64,000 bases of DNA from CBIFVZ01 sp966185765 (GTDB lineage: Bacteria; Pseudomonadota; Gammaproteobacteria; Enterobacterales; Enterobacteriaceae), in contig CBIFVZ010000001.1 of the NCBI GenBank assembly GCA_966185765.1, forward strand, positions 130,313 to 194,312, read 5' to 3'. Shown here piece after piece: positions 17,574-28,000 of this stretch; position 1 is the stretch's first letter; each line of letters begins with the position of its first letter. The position numbers and the translations under genes were made by a program. Under the pieces are notes generated by a model, which had not been told where the DNA came from, did not search any database, and worked only from the letters and a program-made list of their open reading frames with translations.

Positions 17574-17709
17574 AACGAATGGTAAAAACAGCGGGTACAA
17601 GGAGACAAGCTAACTTACTCAAATTTGATAACCTTGTTGCAAAATAAAATTAACATTGCCAACCGTTCGTTATGACTTCTGCCCGCAGGAAGCGGGCAGG
17701 GGGAGTGTC

Positions 17710-18330
17710 TCAGAGATCGAAAAACACGGTTTCATCGGCACCCTGAAGGATAATATCGAAGGTATACACCACATCAGCGCCGCGAGTTGAACGCTTGCCA
17801 ATCAGGGTTTTACGGCGCACTTCCCATTCAATCAGGTTCAACACGGGGTCTTTCGCGTTAGCTTCTGTCTCATCATCAAAATACATGCGTGTATTCAGAC
17901 CGAGGTTAATACCGCGTGCCACAATCCACAGATTGATGTGCGGTGCCATCAGCCGACCATCGCGCCCTGTTACTGCGCCGGGCTTGATGGTATCAAAGCG
18001 CCATACTCCGCTCTCAAAATCTGAACAGGTACGTCCCCAGCCGCGAAAATCCGGGTCGTACGGTTTGTCTTCCTGCCTGTCATCCGGGTGGTTATAACGC
18101 CCGGCGGCGTTGGCCTGCCAGATCTCCAGCAGCACATCGCGCACCGGTGTACCAGAGCCGTCGAGCACGCGGCCTTCAATAATAATGCGCTCACCGCGAG
18201 TGCGCTCGTTGGTCAGCACGTGACCAAAATTGTTCTCAAAAATCTGAAACCCGGCAGCATGGGGCGCAAGCCCGATGTGTACATAAGGTCCGGCGGTTTG
18301 CGAGGCGGTTTCTGGTAAGTAATCTTTCAT
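17710..18330 (-). CDS. pcaG: Protocatechuate 3,4-dioxygenase alpha subunit PcaG
   Basis: About 206 residues with the dioxygenase sandwich: ETASQTAGPYVHIGLAP at the start, GTPVRDVLLEIWQANAAGRY, and the GRLMAPHINLWIVARGINLG block. The alpha subunit pairs with PcaH and lacks the full set of iron ligands. Together they cleave protocatechuate between its hydroxyls to beta-carboxy-cis,cis-muconate. Two ATGs occur in tandem (18333 and 18330). GGGAGG sits 3 or 6 nt away, favouring 18330, which forms a TGATG junction with the pcaH stop and indicates translational coupling. Confidence 0.95.
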   Translation of the reverse strand: MKDYLPETASQTAGPYVHIGLAPHAAGFQIFENNFGHVLTNERTRGERIIIEGRVLDGSGTPVRDVLLEIWQANAAGRYNHPDDRQEDKPYDPDFRGWGRTCSDFESGVWRFDTIKPGAVTGRDGRLMAPHINLWIVARGINLGLNTRMYFDDETEANAKDPVLNLIEWEVRRKTLIGKRSTRGADVVYTFDIILQGADETVFFDL

Positions 18331-19067
18331 CATGCGCCTCCCTGAGTACGGTTTTCAAACAGCGTTGCGCGGTGACCACGCAGCACCAGGTCGAAGCGAT
18401 AAGCCAGGCAGTCCAGCGGTACGGCGGCACGCATATCCAGTTCGGCAATCAATGTTCGCACCGCATCATCACTGCCGAGCGTCTTCACAATGGGGCACAG
18501 CTTAATCAGTGGATCGCCTTCAAAGTACATCTGGGTAATAAGGCGCTGGGCAAACGCCTCACCGAACAATGAAAAATGGATATGCGCCGGGCGCCAGTCG
18601 CTGACCTGGTTACGCCAGGGGTAGGGACCAGGCTTAATGGTGCGAAAGAAATAGTAGCCGTTTTCATCCGTCAGCACGCGCCCACAGCCGCCAAAATTCG
18701 GGTCAATGGGAGCCAGATACTGGTCTTTTTTATGGCGATAACGGCCTCCGGCGTTAGCCTGCCACACTTCCACCAGCGCGTTTTTGAGCGGGCGGCCAAA
18801 GCCGTCACGCACGTAGCCATGCACAATAATACGCTCGCCAATGGGCAGACCGTCTTTGGCGTAATTCATGATCAGATCGTTATCAAGTGCGCCAAGATCT
18901 TTCTCACCAAAAACCGGGCCGGTAATCTCAGAAAGCGAGTTTTGCAAAGAGATGAGCGCGTTGCGCGGCGAACGCAGCACGCTGGTTTTGTAGCCTGGGG
19001 CATAGGCTGGCGGGTGATCGCTGTAGTTGCGATGTACCACCTCGCGGGCAGACCATTTCTCATTCAT
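18330..19067 (-). CDS. pcaH: Protocatechuate 3,4-dioxygenase beta subunit PcaH
   Basis: A 245-residue catalytic subunit. All four Fe(III) ligands are in place: Tyr110 (ANAGGRY), Tyr149 (KPGPYPW), His162 and His164 (RPAHIHFS). The spacings of 39, 13 and 2 residues equal those of the Pseudomonas putida enzyme (Tyr408, Tyr447, His460, His462). CTGGAG precedes the ATG. It is first in a pcaH-pcaG unit, divergent from ydcJ. No pcaB, pcaC, pcaD or pcaIJ is nearby, so the rest of the beta-ketoadipate route must be encoded elsewhere. Confidence 0.97.
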   Translation of the reverse strand: MNEKWSAREVVHRNYSDHPPAYAPGYKTSVLRSPRNALISLQNSLSEITGPVFGEKDLGALDNDLIMNYAKDGLPIGERIIVHGYVRDGFGRPLKNALVEVWQANAGGRYRHKKDQYLAPIDPNFGGCGRVLTDENGYYFFRTIKPGPYPWRNQVSDWRPAHIHFSLFGEAFAQRLITQMYFEGDPLIKLCPIVKTLGSDDAVRTLIAELDMRAAVPLDCLAYRFDLVLRGHRATLFENRTQGGA

Positions 19068-19175
19068 AACTGACTCCAGTGTAAGTTGCAGGGGGCGTTG
19101 TTATTCTCATAATCCGCCAGGGTCAGTCTCGGTAAATAATTTGTTAATTTAAAGTGAAATTAAGCGTTGTTTTCT

Positions 19176-19190
19176 ATAACGCTTTGTTAT
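19176..19190. promoter_or_regulatory. Candidate LysR/PcaQ binding site upstream of pcaH
   Basis: ATAAC, five bases, GTTAT: a perfect dyad with the T-N11-A core of LysR-type operators, in the intergenic region between pcaH and ydcJ about 110 bp before the pcaH start. It resembles the described rhizobial PcaQ motif (ATAAC...GGTTA). This is inference from motif shape and position. Confidence 0.45.
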
Positions 19191-19321
19191 GAAAGCAGGA
19201 TGTAAAGAAGATCACAAAATGCAAATTCTTCTCCTGCGCGCCTGGCGTCGAACTACGCTTTTCAGTGACATATCCGGCAAAAAAACGGACGAACTTCACA
19301 AAACACTGAGGGCGCGGCGGT

Positions 19322-20665
19322 ATGAAGAATAACGTTGTGGCAGATGACATTCGGGAGCTATTTTCTCAGGCGATGTCGGAGATGTATCAGCAAGAAGTCC
19401 CGCAGTATGGCACGCTGCTGGAGCTGGTGGCGGATGTGAACCTGAGCGTGCTGGAAAAATCCCCGAAGCTGCATGAGCAGCTGGCAAATGCGGGGGAACT
19501 GGCGCGATTAAACGTAGAACGCCACGGCGCTATTCGCGTGGGTACGGCGCAAGAGCTGTCAACGCTCAGGCGCATTTTTGCCATTATGGGAATGCACCCG
19601 GTGGGCTATTACGATTTATCGCAAGCCGGTGTGCCAGTGCATTCCACGGCGTTTCGTCCCATTGACGAGGCGGCACTGGCACGCAATCCATTCCGACTGT
19701 TTACCTCGCTGCTGCGCCCGGAACTGATTGAAGATACGGTACTGCGCCAGCAGGCGCTGGATATCCTGGCGCAGCGCGATATCTTCACTGCGCGCTGTCG
19801 CGAGTTGCTCGCGCTGCATGAGCAACAGCAGGGCTTCAGCCCACAACTGGCGCAGGAATTTGTCAGCGAGGTACTGGAAACCTTTCGCTGGCACAGCCAC
19901 GCGACGGTTGATGCCACCACATATAACGCGCTGAACCAGGCGCACAGGCTGGTGGCTGATGTGGTGTGTTTTCGCGGCTGCCACATTAACCATCTCACAC
20001 CGCGCACGCTGGATATTGACCATGTACAGGCCATGATGCCGGAATGCGGCATCACCCCTAAAGCGGTGATAGAAGGGCCGCCGCGACGTGAGCATCCTAT
20101 TCTTTTGCGCCAGACCAGTTTTCGGGCGCTGGAAGAGCAGATTATTTTTAGCGGCGACAGCCCTGGCACCCACACCGCACGCTTTGGGGAGATTGAACAG
20201 CGTGGTATGGCGCTGACACCCAAAGGCCGGGCGCTGTATGACCGGTTGCTGTTTGAGGCAGGCATCGGTGAGGATAACCTGAGCCATCAGCTGCATCTGC
20301 AGGACGTCTTCCAGCCATTCCCGGATGATGAGCGCGAAATAATGCGCCAGCAACTTGGCTACTTTCGCTACCGTCTCACGCCTGCGGGTGAGGGGCATCG
20401 TCAGGCTATTCGACCAGGTGACGATCCCTGGCACCTGATTGAGCGCGGCTGGCTGGAGGCGCATCCGATTACCTATGAAGATTTTCTGCCAGTGAGCGCC
20501 GCGGGCATTTTCCAGTCCAATCTTGGTGACCAGACGAAGACGCTCAGCGCAGGACACGCCAGTCGTGAAAGTTTTATAGCTGCGCTGGGTTGCCCGCCGC
20601 TTGATGAGTTTGCGCTTTATCAGGAAGCCGAGAATCGTAGTAAACGACGTTGCGGTCTTCTGTAA
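19322..20665 (+). CDS. ydcJ: YdcJ, 2-oxoadipate dioxygenase/decarboxylase family (HglS, DUF1338)
   Basis: A 447-residue protein, the same length as E. coli YdcJ and close to it throughout (VPQYGTLLELVADVNLSVLE, CHINHLTPRTLDID, FLPVSAAGIFQSNLGD). The DUF1338 family includes HglS, an Fe(II) enzyme of VOC fold that turns 2-oxoadipate into 2-hydroxyglutarate in D-lysine breakdown. The metal-binding residues expected for that family are present: His in NVERHGAIRVG, His in CHINHLTP and Glu in RFGEIEQRG. In E. coli ydcJ is followed directly by opgD; here an esterase and the CRISPR-Cas locus are inserted between them. Actual substrate in this organism is inferred from family. Confidence 0.92.
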   Translation: MKNNVVADDIRELFSQAMSEMYQQEVPQYGTLLELVADVNLSVLEKSPKLHEQLANAGELARLNVERHGAIRVGTAQELSTLRRIFAIMGMHPVGYYDLSQAGVPVHSTAFRPIDEAALARNPFRLFTSLLRPELIEDTVLRQQALDILAQRDIFTARCRELLALHEQQQGFSPQLAQEFVSEVLETFRWHSHATVDATTYNALNQAHRLVADVVCFRGCHINHLTPRTLDIDHVQAMMPECGITPKAVIEGPPRREHPILLRQTSFRALEEQIIFSGDSPGTHTARFGEIEQRGMALTPKGRALYDRLLFEAGIGEDNLSHQLHLQDVFQPFPDDEREIMRQQLGYFRYRLTPAGEGHRQAIRPGDDPWHLIERGWLEAHPITYEDFLPVSAAGIFQSNLGDQTKTLSAGHASRESFIAALGCPPLDEFALYQEAENRSKRRCGLL

Positions 20666-20707
20666 ACGCGGTAATCTGCGCGGATGCATAAAATAAAGGA
20701 CGGTAGT

Positions 20708-22219
20708 ATGGAAAGCCCGCGCACCCCGATTGTTACGCTCCCCCAGGGCCAGCTCACTGGCACGCTTGAAAAGGGTATTGCCGCCTGGCGCGGCATTCCC
20801 TATGCGGCGCCACCAACAGGTGAAGGGCGCTGGCGGGCACCGCGCCCGGCGCCGAGCTGGCAGGGTATACGAGTGGCAGATAGCGCTGGCCCTTCTTCCT
20901 GGCAGGATGCGGAGTCTTGCCGTGAAGTGGGCGGCGGCGACCCAGGACAATTCTCTGAAGACTGTTTGTACCTTAACGTGTGGGCGCCTGAACAGCATGA
21001 CGCGCCGCTACCCGTGATGGTGTGGTTGCACGGTGGTGGCTTCACGATTGGCGCAGGCAGTCTGCCCCCTTATGACGGTAGCGCGTTGGCCGCACGCGGC
21101 GCGGTGCTGGTGACGGTTAATTATCGACTTGGGCATCTTGGCTTTTTTGCCCATCCTGCGCTTGAGGGTGAAGACCCGCTGGGCCGGACCTGTAACTTTG
21201 GGTTGCTGGATCAGATTGCCGCGCTGGAATGGGTGCGTGACAACATTGCCCACTTCGGTGGTGACCCCCAAAACGTGACGTTGTTTGGCGAATCAGCGGG
21301 GGCGCGCAGCGTGCTGTCACTGTTGGCCTCGCCGTTGGCGGCGGGACTGTTCCACAAAGCCGTAGTGCAAAGCGCATATACGCTTGCCGATGTCAGTCTT
21401 GATAAAGCGCTCACGCAGGGTGTGGCGGTGGCACAGCATTTTGGGCTTGAGGACGCGAGCGCAGATGAACTGCGTGCGCTCCCGGCAGAAGCCTTCTCGC
21501 GGTTGACCTCGCCGCTCAACATTGGCCCGGCGCCCATCTGCGGCGACCGGGTGTTGCCTGAACCGATGCTCGATGTTTTCTTTGCCGCACGCCAGCATCC
21601 CATGCCGGTGCTGATTGGCAGCAACAGCGATGAAGCGAGCGTGATGTCGGTGTTTGGTGTCGATCTTGAAGAACAAATCCAGCGTATGCGCCGTGAGAGC
21701 AGAGTGGGGCTTGGGTTAATCAAAATGCTCTACCCTGGCGTGCGCGGTGACCTGGAGCTGGGCCGCCAGGTCTGTCGCGACATGGCGTTTACCACAATGG
21801 GCTTTGTGGTGATGCAGGCCCAGCAGCGGCTGGGGCAGCCATGCTGGCGCTACTGGTTTGATTACGTCTGTGAGGCTGAGCACGCGACCTATCCCAACGG
21901 TACCTGGCACGGCAACGAAGTCGTATACGTGTTCGATAACCTGCAACGCACACCGCCTGCGGATGAATATGCCAACGCAGATGATATCGCCTTTGCAGGC
22001 CAGGTTGCCGATTACTGGGCGGCATTTGCCCGCTATCGCCCCGGTGATGAGCCTCTGCTGCCTGGTGTCATTCCCTGGCCTGCCAGCGTGCGCGGTGCCG
22101 ACAGACTGCTGCGGCTGGGTATTAACCGCAGCGCCGGGTTCAAAATAGAAAAGCGTTTTATGCGCGCGCGAATGGTGTTGTTTAAGCGTGTGATGAAGCA
22201 TCACGTCAGTCTGGATTAA
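20708..22219 (+). CDS. Type-B carboxylesterase/lipase family protein
   Basis: A 503-residue alpha/beta hydrolase. The oxyanion hole is HGGGF (about 108-112), the nucleophile is Ser196 in LFGESAGARS, and EDCLYLNVWAP (about 84-94) is the family's second signature. An acidic residue in IGSNSDEAS and a His in TWHGNEV complete the likely catalytic triad. No signal peptide, so it is cytoplasmic. AAAGGA 7 nt upstream supports the start at 20708. It follows ydcJ by 42 bp and may share its transcript. The natural ester is not predictable. The gene is not at this place in E. coli. Confidence 0.9.
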   Translation: MESPRTPIVTLPQGQLTGTLEKGIAAWRGIPYAAPPTGEGRWRAPRPAPSWQGIRVADSAGPSSWQDAESCREVGGGDPGQFSEDCLYLNVWAPEQHDAPLPVMVWLHGGGFTIGAGSLPPYDGSALAARGAVLVTVNYRLGHLGFFAHPALEGEDPLGRTCNFGLLDQIAALEWVRDNIAHFGGDPQNVTLFGESAGARSVLSLLASPLAAGLFHKAVVQSAYTLADVSLDKALTQGVAVAQHFGLEDASADELRALPAEAFSRLTSPLNIGPAPICGDRVLPEPMLDVFFAARQHPMPVLIGSNSDEASVMSVFGVDLEEQIQRMRRESRVGLGLIKMLYPGVRGDLELGRQVCRDMAFTTMGFVVMQAQQRLGQPCWRYWFDYVCEAEHATYPNGTWHGNEVVYVFDNLQRTPPADEYANADDIAFAGQVADYWAAFARYRPGDEPLLPGVIPWPASVRGADRLLRLGINRSAGFKIEKRFMRARMVLFKRVMKHHVSLD

Positions 22220-22229
22220 GGCACGTAAT

Positions 22230-22362
22230 AAAACCCTTTTTTTAACGCCTGCTGTAACTCATTGATTTTAAATTAGGTGAGAGTAGGGCCTGAAAAAAGG
22301 GTTTTTTCACGCTTTGGATGATTTATTTTTGTGGAGCAATGGGTTAAGTTGTTTTCGCTCTA
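22230..22362 (+). promoter_or_regulatory. Leader of CRISPR array 2
   Basis: AT-rich stretch directly before the first repeat. It contains AAAACCCTTTTTTT (22230-22243), a TGTAAC...TTGATTTTAAATTAGG core, and TGAAAAAAGGGTTTTTTCA (22291-22309), itself a perfect 8-bp hairpin whose centre is complementary to the first motif. The leader of array 3 has the same order of elements. This should hold the array promoter and the integration-guiding sites. The last 17 nt (22346-22362) plus the start of repeat 1 resemble the doubled spacer in array 3. Confidence 0.8.
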
Positions 22363-23773
22363 GTTCACTGCCGTACAGGCAGCTAAGAAGATTGACTACT
22401 GGAGTCAGTTTAAAACCTGGCAGTTCACTGCCGTACAGGCAGCTAAGAAGAGCTGCGACCGGCAGCACGGTAACGGACAGAAGTTCACTGCCGTACAGGC
22501 AGCTAAGAAGCACAGATTGCCGATGCCATTAATAATGCCGTAGTTCACTGCCGTACAGGCAGCTAAGAAGATAAAAATGATGCTTTTTATCGTGTACTCA
22601 ATGTTCACTGCCGTACAGGCAGCTAAGAAGGATTGCAACGACAGTCCCGGCTATGAAATTCAGTTCACTGCCGTACAGGCAGCTAAGAAGGTGGTCCCAC
22701 TCATTAGAACAGCGGTTTAAAAGTTCACTGCCGTACAGGCAGCTAAGAAGAGCGGTGCCGTAGAGAGACGTTCCGGCGGAGCGTTCACTGCCGTACAGGC
22801 AGCTAAGAAGAGTTCACGGCATTCTCGTCCCACGCCGCGGGCGTTCACTGCCGTACAGGCAGCTAAGAAGCTGGAAAAATTTAAAATACAGTTTCTGTGT
22901 GTAGTTCACTGCCGTACAGGCAGCTAAGAAGTGCTGGCGCTGCTGAGGCTCTTGAACGCGAGTGTTCACTGCCGTACAGGCAGCTAAGAAGATCAATCAC
23001 AATCCAGCCGGAGTCTATCCAGCGTTCACTGCCGTACAGGCAGCTAAGAAGAGAAACATTCGTCATATGCACGCCCGAACCAGGTTCACTGCCGTACAGG
23101 CAGCTAAGAAGTCAGACTGGTGTGTAGCGGTCCAAAATTTGGGGTTCACTGCCGTACAGGCAGCTAAGAAGACAAGCCCTCCGATAATTTGGATGTAGGA
23201 AGCGTTCACTGCCGTACAGGCAGCTAAGAAGGCCCGCACGCTGTCACTACTGAATGTCTCCAGCGTTCACTGCCGTACAGGCAGCTAAGAAGATCCCGCG
23301 CGTACTTGCGTTCGACAGTTCGACGTTCACTGCCGTACAGGCAGCTAAGAAGCTGTTATGGTAAGACATCGGCACGTACCACACGTTCACTGCCGTACAG
23401 GCAGCTAAGAAGGATACCCTTCATCCCGTTCGACGTATCAGCGCGTTCACTGCCGTACAGGCAGCTAAGAAGACAGCGTGGAACCGGCGCGCAGGGGAAT
23501 CAACGTTCACTGCCGTACAGGCAGCTAAGAAGTGTAAATAGTCTGGCGCAAAATGCGCATACACGTTCACTGCCGTACAGGCAGCTAAGAAGACAACGGG
23601 CGTGATGCCGCGAACCACGATATGTGTTCACTGCCGTACAGGCAGCTAAGAAGGTTGGGCTGCACCTCAACGCGGCAAACTTCAGGTTCACTGCCGTACA
23701 GGCAGCTAAGAAGATAGTCTGCCATTACGCGTTATAGACCCCCCAGTTCACTGCCGTACAGGCAGCCACTTAT
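22363..23773 (+). CRISPR. Type I-F CRISPR array 2: 24 repeats, 23 spacers
   Basis: The 28-nt repeat is GTTCACTGCCGTACAGGCAG followed by CTAAGAAG, identical in the first 23 copies. The stem CTGCC/GGCAG with loop GTACA is the Cas6f (Csy4) site; cleavage would leave the 8-nt handle CUAAGAAG on each crRNA. Spacers are 32 nt except three of 33 nt (before the repeats at 22904, 23265 and 23626). The last repeat (23746-23773) has lost its 3' end (GGCAGCCACTTAT), which marks the leader-distal end and fixes transcription as rightward. All spacers differ from each other; I saw none shared with arrays 1 or 3. Confidence 0.98.
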
Positions 23774-24061
23774 TAAAATTCATAACCATTAAGTACCAAC
23801 ACTTATGTGGCTTAATGGCATACCTGAATTGTCATATCCCACATCTTGTTATCCGATATTCCCTCACACATCTCCTCGCCGAATTACCCGCGCCTTTTAT
23901 CAACCTCTGCCATTTTTTATATCGCTATTCTTGCCGCTCATCACTAACACGCTCTCTTTATCGACATCGCTCATAAAAACATAATGTTAACGTGTTTTTT
24001 GTGTGTAGTATTACCTATCATCAATGCATAAAAAGGCGTGATTCACAGGACGAAAACGCAA
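23774..24061. other. Region between CRISPR array 2 and cas1 (cas promoter region)
   Basis: About 290 bp, AT-rich, no gene. It must contain the promoter of the cas1-cas3-csy1-4-cas6f operon if that is not read through from the array. AACATAATGTTAACGTG near 23980 is a candidate for promoter or regulator binding. I cannot define boxes with confidence. Confidence 0.4.
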
Positions 24062-25033
24062 ATGCTGACACCTTCCGATCTTAAAACCATCCTGCATTCA
24101 AAGCGTGCCAATATTTATTATCTGCAACACTGCCGCGTATTAGTAAACGGTGGAAGAGTGGAATATGTCACTGATGAAGGTAAAGAATCGCTTTACTGGA
24201 ACATCCCCATTGCCAATACCACCGTAGTGATGCTGGGGACTGGGACATCGGTCACTCAGGCGGCCATGCGCGAATTTGCGCGCGCCGGAGTGATGGTTGG
24301 TTTCTGCGGGAGTAGCGGTACACCGCTGTATGCAGGCAATGAATATGATATCGAATTCTCCTGGCTATCACCGCAAAGCGAATATCGCCCAACCCAGTAT
24401 TTGCAGGGCTGGGTAAACTTCTGGTTTGACGATGCTCGTCGGTTACAGGCCGCGAAGCAATTTCAACAGGTGAGACTGGCCCAGATTGAAAAACACTGGC
24501 TTAGCGAGCGAATGCGGCGTGAGTCAACCTTCACCGTGCCGCCGGAACCGCTCAGGGCGCTGCTGGCACGTTTTCAGGAAAACATGGCAGCGGCGGCGGA
24601 CCATACGGCGCTGATGTTACACGAAGCCCAGTTAACAAAAGGGCTTTACCGCCTGGCCAGTGCCGCGAGCGGTTACGGCGACTTTACCCGTGCCAAACGC
24701 GGTGGCGGTACCGATAGTGCGAACCGTTTTCTCGACCACGGCAATTACCTGGCCTATGGGCTGGGTGCCGTCGCCGCCTGGGTGACGGGCCTGCCGCACG
24801 GGCTGGCGGTTATGCACGGTAAAACCCGACGCGGTGGTCTGGTGTTTGATATTGCCGATCTGGTTAAAGACGCGCTGGTGATGCCGCAGGCGTTTATTGC
24901 CGCAATGGAAGGGGAAGATGAACAGGCGTTTCGCCAGCGCTGCATTGCCGGGTTCCAGCGTGCGCAGGCGCTCGATACGATGATAGCCACATTACAGGAG
25001 GTAGCGCAGCCTGGTGACGAGGCGCAGATATGA
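24062..25033 (+). CDS. cas1: CRISPR-associated endonuclease Cas1, subtype I-F
   Basis: A 323-residue integrase that, with Cas2-3, inserts new spacers. The metal-binding residues match the Pseudomonas aeruginosa I-F enzyme in spacing: Glu188 (LMLHEAQLTKG), His252 (AVMHGKTRRGG), Asp263 and Asp266 (VFDIADLVKDAL). The I-F-type start LKTILHSKRANIYYLQHC is present. The frame is open from a GTG at 24038, but the ATG at 24062 fits the family and has AGGA upstream. It overlaps cas3 by 4 bp (ATGA), so the two are translationally coupled. Confidence 0.97.
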   Translation: MLTPSDLKTILHSKRANIYYLQHCRVLVNGGRVEYVTDEGKESLYWNIPIANTTVVMLGTGTSVTQAAMREFARAGVMVGFCGSSGTPLYAGNEYDIEFSWLSPQSEYRPTQYLQGWVNFWFDDARRLQAAKQFQQVRLAQIEKHWLSERMRRESTFTVPPEPLRALLARFQENMAAAADHTALMLHEAQLTKGLYRLASAASGYGDFTRAKRGGGTDSANRFLDHGNYLAYGLGAVAAWVTGLPHGLAVMHGKTRRGGLVFDIADLVKDALVMPQAFIAAMEGEDEQAFRQRCIAGFQRAQALDTMIATLQEVAQPGDEAQI

Positions 25034-28000
25034 ACATTCTGCTTATCTCGCGCTGTAGCAAACGCGCGCGTGAAGAAACCTGCCGACTTCTCGACAGGTT
25101 TGCTGAACGCAAGGGTGATGCCGCCTGGCAAACCTCCATTACCCTGGAAGGTCTGGATACGCTGTGTCGCCTGTTGCGTAAAACCGCACGTCGCAACACG
25201 GCGGTTGCCTGCCACTGGCTTAAAAAAGAAGGGCGCAGTGAGCTGTTGTGGGTTGTGGGTAATCCGGGGCGTTTTGATGCTAACGGCAATGCGCCTACCC
25301 ACCGTACCTCGCGCAATATCCTGCGAGCAGGGGATGAGCACGACTGGCACAGCGCTGAAGCCTTTGCGCTGTTAGCCGCGCTCGCTGCGCTGTTTCACGA
25401 TTTCGGTAAAGCCGGACGCTGCTTCCAGCAGACGCTCGCCGGTAAGCTTTATCAGGCGAAAGACAAAAAAGTACGTTTCCAGCCCTATCGCCACGAGTGG
25501 ATTTCGCTGCGGCTGTTCCAGGCATTTGTGGGTAATCAAACCGATGCTCAGTGGCTGGCAAAACTGGGAACGCTATCGCGTGCCGATGAGAAGCCGCTGC
25601 TTGATGCGCTTGTGAAAGACAATCTCACCTTTAGCGATAGCCCACTGAAGGGATTGCCGCCGCTTGCCAGCGCCGTTGGCTGGCTGATTTTATCGCACCA
25701 TCGGCTACCGCAGTCGCTTAACGGTAATCCCGATATTGACCGCTGTGATAACTGGATTAGCCGCCAGCTTACCGTGGACTGGAATGCGCTTAACCACACC
25801 TGTTTTAACGCCGGGAAAATATTTAATGATATCTGGACCTTTCCGGCAGGCCTGCCGCTACGTAGCCGCACCTGGTGTGAAAAGGTGCGTCAGATAGCAA
25901 AGCGGGCGCTGAATTTGCCGTCATTATCTGTGTGCTGTACGCCGCAGCATCTGTTTACGCTGCATATGGCGCGCCTGACGTTAATGTTGGCCGATCATCA
26001 CTACTCCTCAATGCCCGCCGTGCTGGCGTGGCAGGATGAAAAGTACCAGGCCTGGGCCAATACGCGGCGCGGGACTGACCCGGTGCAGATGAACCAGCGG
26101 CTGGATGAACATCTGTGCGGCGTGGCGCATCACGCGCTGCTGTTTGGTCGTATGCTGGCGCGGGTGGTGCCTGCGCTGCCGACTATTGCTCGCCATAAAG
26201 GCTTTCGCGAACGGGCGAGCGATGCACGTTACCGTTGGCAGAACAGCGCCTGGGATACCGCGTACGCATTGCGCGAGCGCAGCCACCGGCACGGTTTTTT
26301 TGGCGTCAATATGGCCTCGACCGGCTGCGGTAAAACGCTTGCTAACGCGCGCATTATGTATGCTCTGGCCGACGAGCGTCGCGGTTGCCGGTTCAACATT
26401 GCGCTGGGGCTGCGCACATTAACGCTGCAAACCGGCCGGGCGCTGGAGGCGCGGCTGGGGCTGGGGGATGACGTGCTGGCGGTGCTAACCGGTTCGGCTG
26501 CGGTGCGTGAGCTGAATGACATCGCACCGGATAATAACAGCGCAAGTGCCGAGGCGTTGCTTGAAGCGCATCAGTACGTGCATTACGACGGCACGCTCGA
26601 CAGCGGCCCACTGGCGCAGTGGCTGAAAAAGGACCCGCGCGTCGAGAGGCTGGTGAGCGCACCTGTGCTTGTGACAACGGTCGACCATCTGATGCCCGCG
26701 ACAGAGGGCGTGCGCGGCGGGCGACAAATTCCCGCCATGCTGCGGCTGTTAAGCAGCGATCTGGTGCTCGATGAGCCAGACGAATTTGACGTGGACGACC
26801 TGCACGCCCAGTGTCGGCTGGTGCACTGGGCCGGAATGCTGGGCGCACGGGTACTGCTGTCGTCTGCCACGTTGCCGCCTGCGCAGGTCGAAGCGCTGTT
26901 CAGCGCCTACCGCGCAGGCCGGAAAATCTGGCAGAGCGAATGCGGTGAGCCTGGCCGGGCGCTTAACATCTGCTGCGCCTGGTTTGATGAATATGGCTCG
27001 ACTGCAACAGACGCAGACAGCGAAGAAGGCTTTCGGCTGGCGCACCAGACCTTTGCCCGCGACCGCGCCCGTCGCTTACTCAGGCAGCCCAGGCTGCGGT
27101 TGGGGGATATCGTCCCGGTTCACGCTGAGGCAGGCAACCGTAAGGCGGCGGTGCAGGCGGTAGCTGATGTGATTATGCAGCAGATACTGCGGCTGGACGG
27201 CGAACATCACAACACCCATGCCAGCGGTAAAACCGTGTCACTCGGGTTGGTGCGTTTTGCCAATATCAACCCGCTGGTGGCGGTCGCCAGAATCCTGATG
27301 GCACAGACACCGCCCGAAGGCTGCTGCATTCACTACTGCATTTATCACGGTCAGCAGCCGCTGGCGGTACGTTCGTATACAGAAAAACGGCTGGATGCCG
27401 CGTTCGATCGCCACGATCCTGACCGGCTGTGGCAGTTACCGGAAATAACGCAGGCGCTGAAGGGGCCAGTGCAGCGGCATATTTTTGTGGTGCTGGCCAC
27501 GTCCGTTATTGAGACCGGGCGCGATCTGGATGCCGACTGGGGTATTGCTGAACCCAGCTCTATGCGCTCGCTGATTCAGTTCCCCGGTCGTATTCAGCGC
27601 CACCGCGCAATTACGCCCACCACGCCTAATTTCATTATTCTCAGCCATAACATCAATGCGCTGAGCGGCAGGTTGCCCGCCTATTGCAGACCGGGCTATG
27701 AAACGACAAAAGCCTCGCTCCCCAGCCATGACCTGCGCTGTCTGCTGCCTGAAGCGGCCTGGCAGAGTATTAGCGCCATCCCGCGCATTGTGGAAGACGA
27801 CGAGACCAATGCTTTTGCCGCGCTTGAGCACCGGCGGCTGCGCGACGAACTGCTGGGTAGCGGTGAAAAGGGTGAGCTGACGGCGGCCCACTGGTGGCGC
27901 GCGCTGCTGACCTGGTGCGCTGAGCTACAGCGCCGCAAACCGTTTCGCCGCTCAGAGCCGCAGGCGCAGTTTTTTATCTATATGGAAGACGATGACGATA

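Noticed and set aside
19616..20998. A 460-codon minus-strand frame opposite ydcJ
   Set aside because: Shadow of the strongly biased ydcJ codons; no recognisable domain, and ydcJ is clearly real.
24038..24061. GTG start for cas1 at 24038
   Set aside because: The added eight residues do not fit the family and the ribosome site is too close; the ATG at 24062 is preferred.
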